Positions 7,014 through 15,541 of a stretch of 31,756 nt of DNA are shown piece by piece. The DNA is from CAYSLU01 sp964431965 (GTDB taxonomy: Bacteria; Verrucomicrobiota; Kiritimatiellia; CAIKKV01; CAYSLU01), in the NCBI GenBank assembly GCA_964431965.1, contig CAYSLU010000063.1, positions 1-31,756 on the forward strand. The letters run 5' to 3'. The notes under the pieces were generated by a model. That model was given only the letters and a program-made list of their open reading frames with translations. It made no database searches and had not been told where the DNA came from. The translations under genes were made by a program, and so were the position numbers. Numbering within the stretch: the stretch's first letter is position 1; the number at the start of each line of letters is the position of its first letter.

Positions 7014-8750
7014 ATGGCCATGAAGCGTGTCATCCTTGTCGGCGTCGGGGGGCGGTCCGTCATGTACCGCGACGCCGCCGCATTCGGTTACCCCAAGTCC
7101 GCACGCCTCGTGGGCCTCTGCGACATCAACCCCGGCCGACTCCGGTTCGCCCAGGACGCGCTCAAGGCCCGAAGTCTCGACGTGCCCGGATGCGCGCCGG
7201 CGGAGTTCGAGGGGCTGATCGAACGACAGAAGGCCAACCTTGTGATCGTGACGTCCCGGGACAGCACGCACGACGACTTCATCGTCCGCGGCATGCGCGC
7301 CGGCTGCGATGTCATCACCGAAAAGCCGATGACGATCGACGTCGAGCGCTGCCAGCGCATCCTCGACGCGATCGACGAGACCGGCCGCAACCTGCGCGTC
7401 ACCTTCAACTACCGCTACTCCCCTCCGCGCACGCAGGTGAAGGAGCTGCTCCAGTCGGGCGTGATCGGCCGCGTGCTGTCGGTCGAGTTCAAGTGGCTGC
7501 TCGACACGAGCCACGGCGCCGACTACTTCCGCCGCTGGCACCGGAACAAGGAGAACAGCGGCGGCCTGATGGTGCACAAGGCCACGCACCACTTCGATCT
7601 CGTCAACTGGTGGATCAACAGCGTGCCGGCCCGCGTCTCCGCAATCGGCGCGCGCCGCTTCTACACCCCGGAGCAGGCGGAGCGCTTTGGCTTCACCCGG
7701 CGCTCGGAGCGCTGCCTCGACTGCCCGGAGTCGAACCGCTGCCCGTTCTTCATCGACATCCGCGGCGGCGGGCTGCGCGACCTCTACTACGACCACGAGC
7801 GGCACGACGGCTATTTCCGTGACCGCTGCGTGTTCAGCGACCGCATCGACATCGAGGACACGATGAATGTGTCGGTCGAGTACCGGAACGGCATCACGAT
7901 GTCCTACTCGCTCAACGCCTTCTCTCCGTGGGAGGGCTACCACATCGCGTTCAACGGCACCAAGGGCCGCCTCGAGCACATCACCAAGGAGTCGTCCTAC
8001 ATCAACGGCGACGGTCGCGTCCCTGGCGAAACCACGCTCGGGACCATGATCAACATCATGCCCCACTTCACCCACGGGCACTTTGTCCCCGTCCGCCAGG
8101 GCGAGGGCGGACACGGCGGCGGCGACGCGAGGCTGCTTGACGACCTGTTCCTCCCGACTCCGGCTCCGGATCCGCTCAAGCGCCGGGCCGATCACCGCGG
8201 CGGGGCCTGGTCCATCCTGACCGGCGTCGCGGCGAATATCTCGATGAAGGAGAACCGCATTGTCACCGTCGCCGAGTTGGCTCCCGGCCTCGATCTGCCG
8301 GACTATCCCGACGAGGCGAAACAGGACACTCCGATCCGCCTCCGCGAGTTCATCACCGACTTCGAGGCCAGCCCGGTGCTCCCGCGCGTCGGCGACATCC
8401 GCAAGGCGCGCCCCCCGGCGCGCTCCCTCGCCTTCGCGCCGATGAAGACGTCCGCGGGCTTCATGAGTGTGTGGCCGACGACATCCAAGGACGGCGTGAT
8501 CTACCTGAAGGCGACCTACCGCGCGCGACGCGCGGGAAAGGAAGTCCTCCACTTCGGCGCCGACGGGCCCTCGAAGGTGTGGGTGAACGGCAAGGTGTCC
8601 GGCGTCTACCCGGATCTGACGAACCCGGCGTCACCGGACAAGTTTCGCGCCGAGGTCATGCTCCGCCGCGGGGCGAACGACCTGCTCGTGGCGCTCGACA
8701 CGCACGGCGGAAAAGCCTGGGGCATCTACGCACGGTTTGATGCCGAATAG
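7014..8750 (+). CDS. Gfo/Idh/MocA oxidoreductase with C-terminal beta-domain
   Basis: A 578-residue NAD(P)-dependent oxidoreductase, probably acting on a sugar or sugar derivative. The Rossmann domain starts at residue 5 (ILVGVGGRS), with the family motif TEKPMT near 103 and the active-site region KATHHFDLVNWW near 191, which supplies the conserved Lys and His residues. A Cys-containing insertion (CLDCPESNRCPF, near 238, plus DRCVF near 268) could bind a metal, as in some relatives. Typical members have 330-450 residues. Here about 110 extra residues (from about 468) look like a beta-sandwich, with KVWVNGKVSGVYPD and RRGANDLLVALD, resembling carbohydrate-binding jelly-roll modules. AAGGAG lies 7 bases before the ATG. 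No signal peptide is seen, so the enzyme is cytoplasmic. It is transcribed alone. Confidence 0.88.
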   Translation: MAMKRVILVGVGGRSVMYRDAAAFGYPKSARLVGLCDINPGRLRFAQDALKARSLDVPGCAPAEFEGLIERQKANLVIVTSRDSTHDDFIVRGMRAGCDVITEKPMTIDVERCQRILDAIDETGRNLRVTFNYRYSPPRTQVKELLQSGVIGRVLSVEFKWLLDTSHGADYFRRWHRNKENSGGLMVHKATHHFDLVNWWINSVPARVSAIGARRFYTPEQAERFGFTRRSERCLDCPESNRCPFFIDIRGGGLRDLYYDHERHDGYFRDRCVFSDRIDIEDTMNVSVEYRNGITMSYSLNAFSPWEGYHIAFNGTKGRLEHITKESSYINGDGRVPGETTLGTMINIMPHFTHGHFVPVRQGEGGHGGGDARLLDDLFLPTPAPDPLKRRADHRGGAWSILTGVAANISMKENRIVTVAELAPGLDLPDYPDEAKQDTPIRLREFITDFEASPVLPRVGDIRKARPPARSLAFAPMKTSAGFMSVWPTTSKDGVIYLKATYRARRAGKEVLHFGADGPSKVWVNGKVSGVYPDLTNPASPDKFRAEVMLRRGANDLLVALDTHGGKAWGIYARFDAE

Positions 8751-8854
8751 GCCGAGGCGGACCAGGATCGCGCCACACACGCCGCAGCCGCCGGGCAACG
8801 AGGCTGTCGCCCCCTCCCGCACCGCGATGTGACGAATGCCGAAGGTCGGACTTG

Positions 8855-9066
8855 CCCCTGACCCACCGTTCCGAGTCTGCGACGGAACGGGGCGAACGGC
8901 GACGCGGCTTGGGTCGGGTGAGTCTGCGAGCCCCCGAACACGGGCGCGTCAGCTTGGCCCGGATGCAAGGCGCCGCGGGCGGCGCTGTACTTCTGTACGC
9001 GCCGCCCACGGCAACGCAGCAGGCGGGCCAAGATCACGCGCCCATGTTCGGCCCAAGCCGTGTCGC
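8855..9066. repeat. Family A palindromic repeat, copy 2
   Basis: It starts with the conserved head hairpin (CCGTTCCG / CGGAACGG). A 168-base imperfect palindrome (8899-9066) follows, with ends GCGACGCGGCTTGGG and CCCAAGCCGTGTCGC. The centre is GTAC-TTCT-GTAC, flanked by GGGCGGCGC / GCGCCGCCC with one bulged T. It may also act as a transcription barrier between the convergent oxidoreductase and addA genes, though no T-run follows. Confidence 0.85.
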
Positions 9067-9150
9067 TTCTCAACACCAACCGCACGACCGGGCGACGAGG
9101 CCGTCGCCCCTCCCGCACCGCGATGTGACGAATGCCGAAGGTCGGATCTG

Positions 9151-9362
9151 CCCCTGACCCACCGTTCCGAGTCTGCGACGGAACGGGGTGAACCGCGACG
9201 CGGCTTGGGTCGGGTGAGTCTGCGAGCCCCCGAACACGGGCACGTCAGCTTGGCCCGGATGCAAGGCGCCGCGGGCGGCGCTGTACTTCTGTACGCGCCG
9301 CCCACGGCAACGCAGCAGGCGGGCCAAGATCACGCGCCCATGTTCGGCCCAAGCCGTGTCGC
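9151..9362. repeat. Family A palindromic repeat, copy 3
   Basis: Near-identical to copy 2, shifted by 296 bases, with the palindrome at 9195-9362. One difference from copy 2 restores a small hairpin, CCGC-GAC-GCGG, in the linker (near 9193-9203). That hairpin is imperfect in copy 2 and present in another form in copy 1. Confidence 0.85.
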
Positions 9363-9420
9363 TTCTCAACGCCAACCGCACGACCGGGCGACGAGGCCGC
9401 CGCCCCTCCCGCGAAGCGCT

Positions 9421-12400
9421 TCACAGGTCGTAGACGCGGCCAACGCGCGTGAAGAGGAGCCGCGCGGCGATCCTCCGCTCGGGGCACTTGAGTATGGCGG
9501 CCAGGGCCCGGCGGTACAGCTCCAGCTGACCACGGTACGTCTCGGCCGCCTGCTTCAGCTCGGCGTCGCTCGCGATCCGGTTGCTCTTGTAGTCCAGGAT
9601 CTCCGCCCGCTCGACGCGCCCCTTCGGACCACGCACCACGACGACGCGATCAAATGCGCCGGACACCCAGGCATCGTCGAGCACGATGTCGAATCGCTTC
9701 TCATGCCAAAGCTCGACGTCCCCCCGGGGTCTGGCCAGCGCCCCCCGCACCTCGGGAGCCCGCAGCGCCTGACGAAACTGCTCGGCCACATCCAGCCGGA
9801 TCGATTCGCGGCAGCTCGACGTGGGCTCCCACTCACGGATCAGCCGCTCCCCATCCGCCTCGCCATCCCAGGTGACCTTCTCGAAGAGCTCGTGGATCGC
9901 GGTTCCGAACTCGAGCACGTCGCGCGACTCGGCGGCAAACAGCCAGGCCGCGCTCCGCTCGGCGCGCTCCCGCCCGGACGGCTCGACGCGCTCCAGCGCC
10001 CGCCTCTGCGACGCGCGCCCGCCGAAGTCGGCCGGCCACTCCGCAGCCGCGGCAGCGGGCGCCGCAGGCGCCGCCTGTTGCACCTCGCGATGCCAGTCCG
10101 CGTCGCCGCACGCGTGGAGACACACGCACGCCTGCCCGCCGATCGTCAGCGGCCGGCCCGTGTCCGGCTTCAGATCCCCCGTGAGCTGATTCTTCACGAA
10201 GGCGGCCGGCGTGAAGGACTTCGCCGTCTTGCCGGGGTAGCTGGTCACGACATACAGCCCCCGCCGCGCGCGTGTAAACGCGACGTAGAGCACGCACAGC
10301 TCCTCGTAGCAGGAAGCGGCGTTCACCAGTTCCATCTGCCGGGCCAGCTCGGGATCCGCTTCGGCGACGACGCGCCGCGGGCTCTTCAGCACCCACCGGG
10401 CAGCGTCCGTCCCCTGCTCGCAGGCGAGCAGGTAGTCCTCCGCCGAGCGCAGCATGTCGCTGTTCCCCGCCGGCTGCAGGTCCGGAACGATCACCACGTC
10501 GAACTCCAGCCCCTTGGACTGGTGCACAGTCATCACCCGGACGGCCCCCTCACGCGCCGACTCGTGAACCGTGTAGCCCTCGATGAAGCGGATGAACGCA
10601 TCGCCGTCGTGCGCGCCCTGGGCGTCGAACTCGCCCGACGCCACAATCAGGTCGTTCAGCCGCTTGCGCTCGTAGGGCTCCAGCGCGCCCGCGCCCTGCA
10701 GCCGGCCGCCCCACCTCCGGACGAACGCCTGGAAGCCCGACTCGTCGAGCTCTCGCAGAAGCGCGGCCGGAAGAGACGCCGCGTCCAGCCCGAGCGGCCC
10801 CAGCGCCGCGCGCAGCGGGCTCATCTCGATGTGGCGCAGCGCCAGCGTATCGCCCGGGTGCGTGGCGTACTGCACAAGCGCCAGCAGAAGCGTCACGACC
10901 GGATTGTCCCGGATCGCCGCATGGCCTTCGTGCAGGACCGGCAGATCGGGCAACGCGTTCCGCAGGTAGTCCGCCAGGCGCCGGCCGGTCTCGTTGCTGC
11001 GCACGAGCACGGCGGCGGACAGGCCGCGCTCCAGCGGGCGGATCTCGCGCAGCACACCGGCCGCCACGGCAAAGCGATCCTCCTCGACCGGCTTCTCCGC
11101 TCCATCCGGGCAGGCCGGCTCCACCAGCATCGCACACCCGGAGGCCGGGACGCGCTCCGTCGCGCAGGAGTGGCGCTCCCAGAGACCGGCCCACCGCGTG
11201 CGCACGCCCTCGGGTATGGGCTCGCGCAGCTCCCCGAATGCGGCATTCACGAGATCGATCACCGCCTGGCACGAGCGCTGCGAAACCGCCAGCCCCTGTC
11301 GCGCCATCCGGCCCGCGTACTGCTCCAGGATGCGGTCGAAGAGCAGCGGATTTCCGCCGCGCCACCCGTAGATGGCCTGCTTCACGTCGCCGACGTAGAA
11401 GAACGAGCGCTGCCCGCTGACGTCCTGCAGGATCTCGTCGGCGAGGTTGCGCAGCACCTCCCACTGCAGGTTGCTCGTGTCCTGAAACTCGTCCAGGAGC
11501 CAGTGATCGAGCCGGCAGTCTAGCCGGTAGTCGATGTACAGACGGGCATCCGCCAGGCGGCTGAGCTGCGCGCCGCCGCTGTGCGGGTTGGCCTCGGTCA
11601 GCAAGTACTGGGCATCCGTGAACGTCAGCCCGCCCTGCCGCCGCACCAGCTCGTCGTACATCCGCTCGTACCGCGACAGGAAGGAATGGATGCCGCGCGT
11701 CCGCTCGAGCGCCCGCCGGATCTCCATGCCCAGGACACGCAGGACCAACTCCGCCAGCGGAGCACCGACCGCCGCCGGCACCGGATAGGCCTTCTTCCGG
11801 AACCAGACCTCGACGCCTCCCGCGCTCAGGCTCTGCCAGAACTCGAGCACCTGCTCCATCACCCGCGACGCGAACACGTCATCCCAGGCGGAGAACTCGT
11901 CGCTCGTCTCGGCGAAATCCGCGAACCGCGCCACCGACGCCACGACATCGGCGGGCCAGCCAACCGACGCCAGCTCCTGCCGCAGCAGCGTCGCGGCCGC
12001 CGGCGCATCGATCGCGCCCGACTCGGTCCACACGCGCGCCTGATCGGGCGGCCAGATCCGCCCCGGGTTGCCCCACGCGTCCGCGTCCGGCGCCGCGCGC
12101 AGCAGGTGGCGGCACGACTCGATCACCTGGCCGAGAACGCGCTCGATCTGTTTCTCCTCCTGGCCAAAGGTCGCCTGGCGCAGCGATTCGAGGAACTCGC
12201 GGCGCGCGCCCGGCTCCATGTCCGGGCTGTTGAAGATGCGGCCGAGCACGAGTCGATGGGCCTCGAGGGCCGTCGTCCCGGTGTCGTCCATGAGGTTCAG
12301 CTCGGGCGCAATGCCCAGCTCGAGCGGAAACGCCCGCACGACGCCGACGATGAAGCTGTCCAGCGTGCCGACGTGCAGGCGGTGCAGGCTGGAGACGAGC

Positions 12401-12678
12401 TGCCGCAGGCAGGTCCGGAAGAACGCCACGTCCGCCTCCGGCCGGCCGATCCGTCCGGCGGTAACCCCGGCCTGCCGCTCGGTCGCGGCCGCCTCGCGCA
12501 GATACCGGACGATCGAATCGAGAATCTCGCCGGCCGCCTTCCGAGAGAACGTCAGCGCCACGATCCGCTCGGGCGCGACGCCCAGCGCCATCAGCCGGAT
12601 GTACCGGTGCGCCAGCTGGAAGGTCTTGCCGGAGCCGGCAGACGCCGATATCGCCAGGTTGGATATCCCGGCGCTCAT
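9421..12678 (-). CDS. addA: AddA-type helicase-nuclease subunit
   Basis: A 1,085-residue UvrD/RecB-type helicase with a C-terminal nuclease, the AddA subunit that works with AddB to process DNA double-strand ends for recombination. Walker A is AGSGKT (14-19) and Walker B is DEFQD (396-400). Other helicase motifs are VGDVKQAIYGWRGG, MTVHQSKGLEFD and VAFTRARRGLYVV. The RecB-family nuclease motifs are intact: His929, Asp1010 (GAFDRV), Asp1029 and Lys1031 (ILDYKS), and Gln1051 and Tyr1055. The ATG at 12678 is chosen because it overlaps the addB stop (ATGA) and directly precedes the Walker A region. A longer in-frame start at 12825 would lie inside addB. Cytoplasmic. The C-terminus abuts the tandem repeat array. 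Confidence 0.92.
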   Translation of the reverse strand: MSAGISNLAISASAGSGKTFQLAHRYIRLMALGVAPERIVALTFSRKAAGEILDSIVRYLREAAATERQAGVTAGRIGRPEADVAFFRTCLRQLVSSLHRLHVGTLDSFIVGVVRAFPLELGIAPELNLMDDTGTTALEAHRLVLGRIFNSPDMEPGARREFLESLRQATFGQEEKQIERVLGQVIESCRHLLRAAPDADAWGNPGRIWPPDQARVWTESGAIDAPAAATLLRQELASVGWPADVVASVARFADFAETSDEFSAWDDVFASRVMEQVLEFWQSLSAGGVEVWFRKKAYPVPAAVGAPLAELVLRVLGMEIRRALERTRGIHSFLSRYERMYDELVRRQGGLTFTDAQYLLTEANPHSGGAQLSRLADARLYIDYRLDCRLDHWLLDEFQDTSNLQWEVLRNLADEILQDVSGQRSFFYVGDVKQAIYGWRGGNPLLFDRILEQYAGRMARQGLAVSQRSCQAVIDLVNAAFGELREPIPEGVRTRWAGLWERHSCATERVPASGCAMLVEPACPDGAEKPVEEDRFAVAAGVLREIRPLERGLSAAVLVRSNETGRRLADYLRNALPDLPVLHEGHAAIRDNPVVTLLLALVQYATHPGDTLALRHIEMSPLRAALGPLGLDAASLPAALLRELDESGFQAFVRRWGGRLQGAGALEPYERKRLNDLIVASGEFDAQGAHDGDAFIRFIEGYTVHESAREGAVRVMTVHQSKGLEFDVVIVPDLQPAGNSDMLRSAEDYLLACEQGTDAARWVLKSPRRVVAEADPELARQMELVNAASCYEELCVLYVAFTRARRGLYVVTSYPGKTAKSFTPAAFVKNQLTGDLKPDTGRPLTIGGQACVCLHACGDADWHREVQQAAPAAPAAAAAEWPADFGGRASQRRALERVEPSGRERAERSAAWLFAAESRDVLEFGTAIHELFEKVTWDGEADGERLIREWEPTSSCRESIRLDVAEQFRQALRAPEVRGALARPRGDVELWHEKRFDIVLDDAWVSGAFDRVVVVRGPKGRVERAEILDYKSNRIASDAELKQAAETYRGQLELYRRALAAILKCPERRIAARLLFTRVGRVYDL

Positions 12679-15509
12679 GCCCCGGCCCTCCCGAAGAATC
12701 CGCTCGTGTCGAAGCACTCCTCGGCCGGGCCGGTGAACAGCGTCTCGAAATCGTCGTAGAGGATGGCCTCGGACGGCGGCCAGAACCGGCCGCGCCGGAT
12801 GTCGGCAATCACGCCTTCCGCGCAAGCCAGAGCCGACTTGGCGAGGTCGTCATCGAAATCCGGCCACGCCGCCACGCCGGTGCCCGTCACGGCCTTGGGC
12901 AGGTTGAAGTAGCCCACCTCGATCGGCCCGCCGCCCGCGTCCGCCGCGGCCAGCACCCGGTAGAGCGGGAGCTGGAGGTCGACCCACTGCCGCTCGGTCG
13001 TCCGCTTTACGTCACGGATCGTCACCCGCGCATAGTCGCACGCCCCCTCCCGCTGCGTACCCAGATGGGCTCGCACCGGCTCCACGGCCTTGTCCGAGCT
13101 CTTGTAGTCCAGGATGCGGATGACGCCGGTCTTCCGATGGCGGTCGATCCGATCGATCCGGCCGGTGACCGTGAAGCCGCCGATGGCAGCCTGCCGGTCG
13201 CACTCGGAAGCGACGATCTCCCAGCCTTCGTCCGCCAGCCGCGCCTGCTCGCGGGCGGCGGCGATCAGCCGCTGCCGGGCGGCCTCCGCCTGAATCTCGA
13301 CCATCAGGGGCGGCGCGCCGCCGAACCGCGCGCGCATCCACTGCTCCACCGCGCCGCACAGGAACCCGGCGAGCTGGCGCTCGTCCGCGCTCCGGCTCAC
13401 CCGCCGGTCGGCCGCCATCGCATGCAGCGCGTGATGCACCATCTCGCCGAAGTCCGCGTCGTTGAGCGCGGTCTTCCCGGCCTCGGCGGCCTCCATGCCC
13501 ACGATGGTGCGCAGGTAGAAGCGGAAGGGGCACGCCAGGTAGCCGCGGAAGGCCGTTACCCGCAGCTTGCTCAGCGACCGCCACGCCTCGCGGCACCGGG
13601 CGTCCGGCTCCGGGTTCAGCCGCACGCTGATCCGGAGCGGCGCGCTGTCGCGCGACGCCTCCGCCATGCCGAAGAGCCGCTCCGCCCGCGCGGGCAGCTC
13701 GGCGTCCGGGCACAGGAACAGCAGGCGCGACGGCTTCAGCGGGTCGCCGCCGATTCCCGACCGGCCGGCGATGAGGCACACGCGGCCGGCGGCCCGGCGC
13801 GATTCGATCATCGCCCGCAGCAGGTACGCGTCCCGCGCAAAGCGAGCCGCGTCGTGCCTCAGGCCCAGCGTCCGCCGCAGCGAGTCGGGCAAAAACATGT
13901 CGCTCAGCCGGCCGTCCGGCACGCAGCCCTCGTTCATGCCTGTGACGATCAGCAGCGGCGCGTCATTCCACGGGAGCTCCAGCCAGCCCTCAAGATCGAT
14001 GGCTCCGGCCGGGCGAGGGAGCTCTCCCGACTGTTCTGCCAGCCGCCGGCGCAGCAGGTCGAACTGGGCGGCCGGGCTGGCCGGCAGGCCCGCCGCCGTC
14101 TCGCGCGCCAGCTCGTGCAGCGCCTCGTCGACCAGCCCGGCCACCTCGGCAAATGCCGCGTCGCCGGGATTGTCCGCCCGGATCGACCGCACGCCATAGA
14201 CGGCCTGCAGGAACGCCCGGATGAAAACGTCGAGCCGGCTGCTCTCGAAGGCCCGCACCTGGGCCAGGACGAATTCCAGCGCCAGCGCCACGCCGGGGTA
14301 CGCGTCGTCGCGCCCGGCCCGCCGGAGCCCGCTGCCGATGTCGTCCAGGTTCATGGGCAGGTGCGCGCCGCGGAAGTCGTCCCACTCCCGCAGCAGGTCC
14401 CGCGGCCGCGCCCGACGATCCGCTTCCAGGTAGAGAAGCACATCGGAGTGGTGGATCAGCGCGTCGAACGCATCGGCCGCGCGCGCGGTGACGACCTCGC
14501 GCAGCGCGTCGATCAGCCGGTAGAGCGGACTCGACGCGACCGGCTGGCCGGCGGGATCGAACGCGGCCAGCCCGCGCTCCGCCAGATCGGCCGCCAGGTA
14601 CGGGATGACATCGCGGTCCGGGACCCCGATGCCAATATCATCCGGCCCGATGCCCGGGCCCGAGGCGCCGATCTCCTCCAGCGCCTTCCGGCTCTGGATC
14701 GCCGGAGACGCCGCCAGATGGAGGTTGCGGTCGGGCTCGGGAATGTCGATCCCCGCCCCGGCCCATCGGTCCGTGACCGGCCGCCCCCACTCGTCGAACC
14801 CATCGGCCAGCCCGGGCGGCGCGTGGATCAGGATGTCCACGTCGATCGTCGCGGACAGGCTCTCGAGGGCGCGGATGAGCAGCAGCGTCGGGTCTGAGAC
14901 GGCCGCGACGACGATCCGCCGCACCCCCTCGGGGGGCTCGGGCCGCGCCGAGAGGCGGATCCGCCGCGCGCACGGGTCCTCGAGCCCCAGCCGTCCGACG
15001 CGATCGAGATAGGCGGCCTCGACGCGCGCCAGGTCGGCCCAGCGCTCCGGCTCGTCCAGCGCTTCGCCCCGATCGCGAACCACGGCCGCGATGGTATACC
15101 CGCCCTCTGCCAGGCTGGCGCGCAGGTTCTGGATCGTCTCGCCCAGGCGCAGCGCCCATGCAAAATCGCGGGCTGCCGGCAGGCTCGGAAACAGGTTGCC
15201 CAGCTCGGCCGCGTCCGCCGCGAGCAGCGTCTCCGCCCACGCCGCCTTGACGATGAGCGGGGCGGCCTCGCGCGGCTCGACGGCCGAGGAGAACAGGAAG
15301 AACGTCGGCGGAACCGCCCGGAGGCCCAGCACCGGCACATCGCGCGCCGCGCCCGCCAGCGCCAGCGCCTCGCGCAGGCGGCGCCCCGCCTGCCGGGTCG
15401 GGACGACGACCAGCGTGGATTCCAGGTCCGATCCGTCGGCCAGCAGGAAGCCGCAGACCTTGCCGCGGATCGGCCCGTCCCATCCGAGGAAATGCCGCCG
15501 CACGCCCAT
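12675..15509 (-). CDS. addB: AddB-type nuclease subunit
   Basis: A 944-residue PD-(D/E)XK nuclease of the AddB/RexB type, partner of AddA. The N-terminal part is a degenerate helicase-like region. It begins VVPTRQAGRRL and has no Walker A, so it is probably not an active ATPase. The C-terminal nuclease has ACPFRFYL (Cys660), His692-His693, Asp786 (GRIDRID), Asp801 and Lys803 (ILDYKSS), and Gln846-x3-Tyr850. AddB proteins usually bind an iron-sulfur cluster through four cysteines, one at the CPF motif and three near the C-terminus. Here only one cysteine (Cys932, EECFDTSG) is near the end, so the cluster is probably lost. GGGGGGA lies 5 bases before the ATG. It overlaps addA by 4 bases and follows the glycosidase-like gene by 32 bases. 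Confidence 0.88.
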   Translation of the reverse strand: MGVRRHFLGWDGPIRGKVCGFLLADGSDLESTLVVVPTRQAGRRLREALALAGAARDVPVLGLRAVPPTFFLFSSAVEPREAAPLIVKAAWAETLLAADAAELGNLFPSLPAARDFAWALRLGETIQNLRASLAEGGYTIAAVVRDRGEALDEPERWADLARVEAAYLDRVGRLGLEDPCARRIRLSARPEPPEGVRRIVVAAVSDPTLLLIRALESLSATIDVDILIHAPPGLADGFDEWGRPVTDRWAGAGIDIPEPDRNLHLAASPAIQSRKALEEIGASGPGIGPDDIGIGVPDRDVIPYLAADLAERGLAAFDPAGQPVASSPLYRLIDALREVVTARAADAFDALIHHSDVLLYLEADRRARPRDLLREWDDFRGAHLPMNLDDIGSGLRRAGRDDAYPGVALALEFVLAQVRAFESSRLDVFIRAFLQAVYGVRSIRADNPGDAAFAEVAGLVDEALHELARETAAGLPASPAAQFDLLRRRLAEQSGELPRPAGAIDLEGWLELPWNDAPLLIVTGMNEGCVPDGRLSDMFLPDSLRRTLGLRHDAARFARDAYLLRAMIESRRAAGRVCLIAGRSGIGGDPLKPSRLLFLCPDAELPARAERLFGMAEASRDSAPLRISVRLNPEPDARCREAWRSLSKLRVTAFRGYLACPFRFYLRTIVGMEAAEAGKTALNDADFGEMVHHALHAMAADRRVSRSADERQLAGFLCGAVEQWMRARFGGAPPLMVEIQAEAARQRLIAAAREQARLADEGWEIVASECDRQAAIGGFTVTGRIDRIDRHRKTGVIRILDYKSSDKAVEPVRAHLGTQREGACDYARVTIRDVKRTTERQWVDLQLPLYRVLAAADAGGGPIEVGYFNLPKAVTGTGVAAWPDFDDDLAKSALACAEGVIADIRRGRFWPPSEAILYDDFETLFTGPAEECFDTSGFFGRAGA

Positions 15510-15541
15510 CGAATCCCCCCGCTACGCGCGCCGCATGCGCC

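Larger units (their letters stand above)
8791..9412. repeat. Tandem array of the family A repeat, 296-bp period
   Basis: Two nearly identical units (8791-9087 and 9088-9383) are followed by the first 29 bases of a third (9384-9412), which ends 8 bases before the addA stop codon at 9421. The units differ at only a handful of positions, so the duplication is recent or kept uniform. Each unit has about 60 bases of unique lead-in, then the head hairpin and the long palindrome. The rest of the 8751-9420 gap shows no gene. Frames crossing it are shadows of the repeat. Confidence 0.88.

Noticed and set aside
8791..9412. CRISPR array
   Set aside because: The period is 296 bases, whole units are copied, there are no variable spacers and no cas genes.
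8836..11523. Long plus-strand open frame of 895 codons
   Set aside because: It runs through the tandem repeat and then antisense to addA, which has complete helicase and nuclease motifs. The plus-strand product is Arg/Pro/Leu-rich without domains.
13065..14897. Plus-strand open frame of 610 codons
   Set aside because: It is antisense to addB, with low-complexity Arg/Gln-rich sequence.
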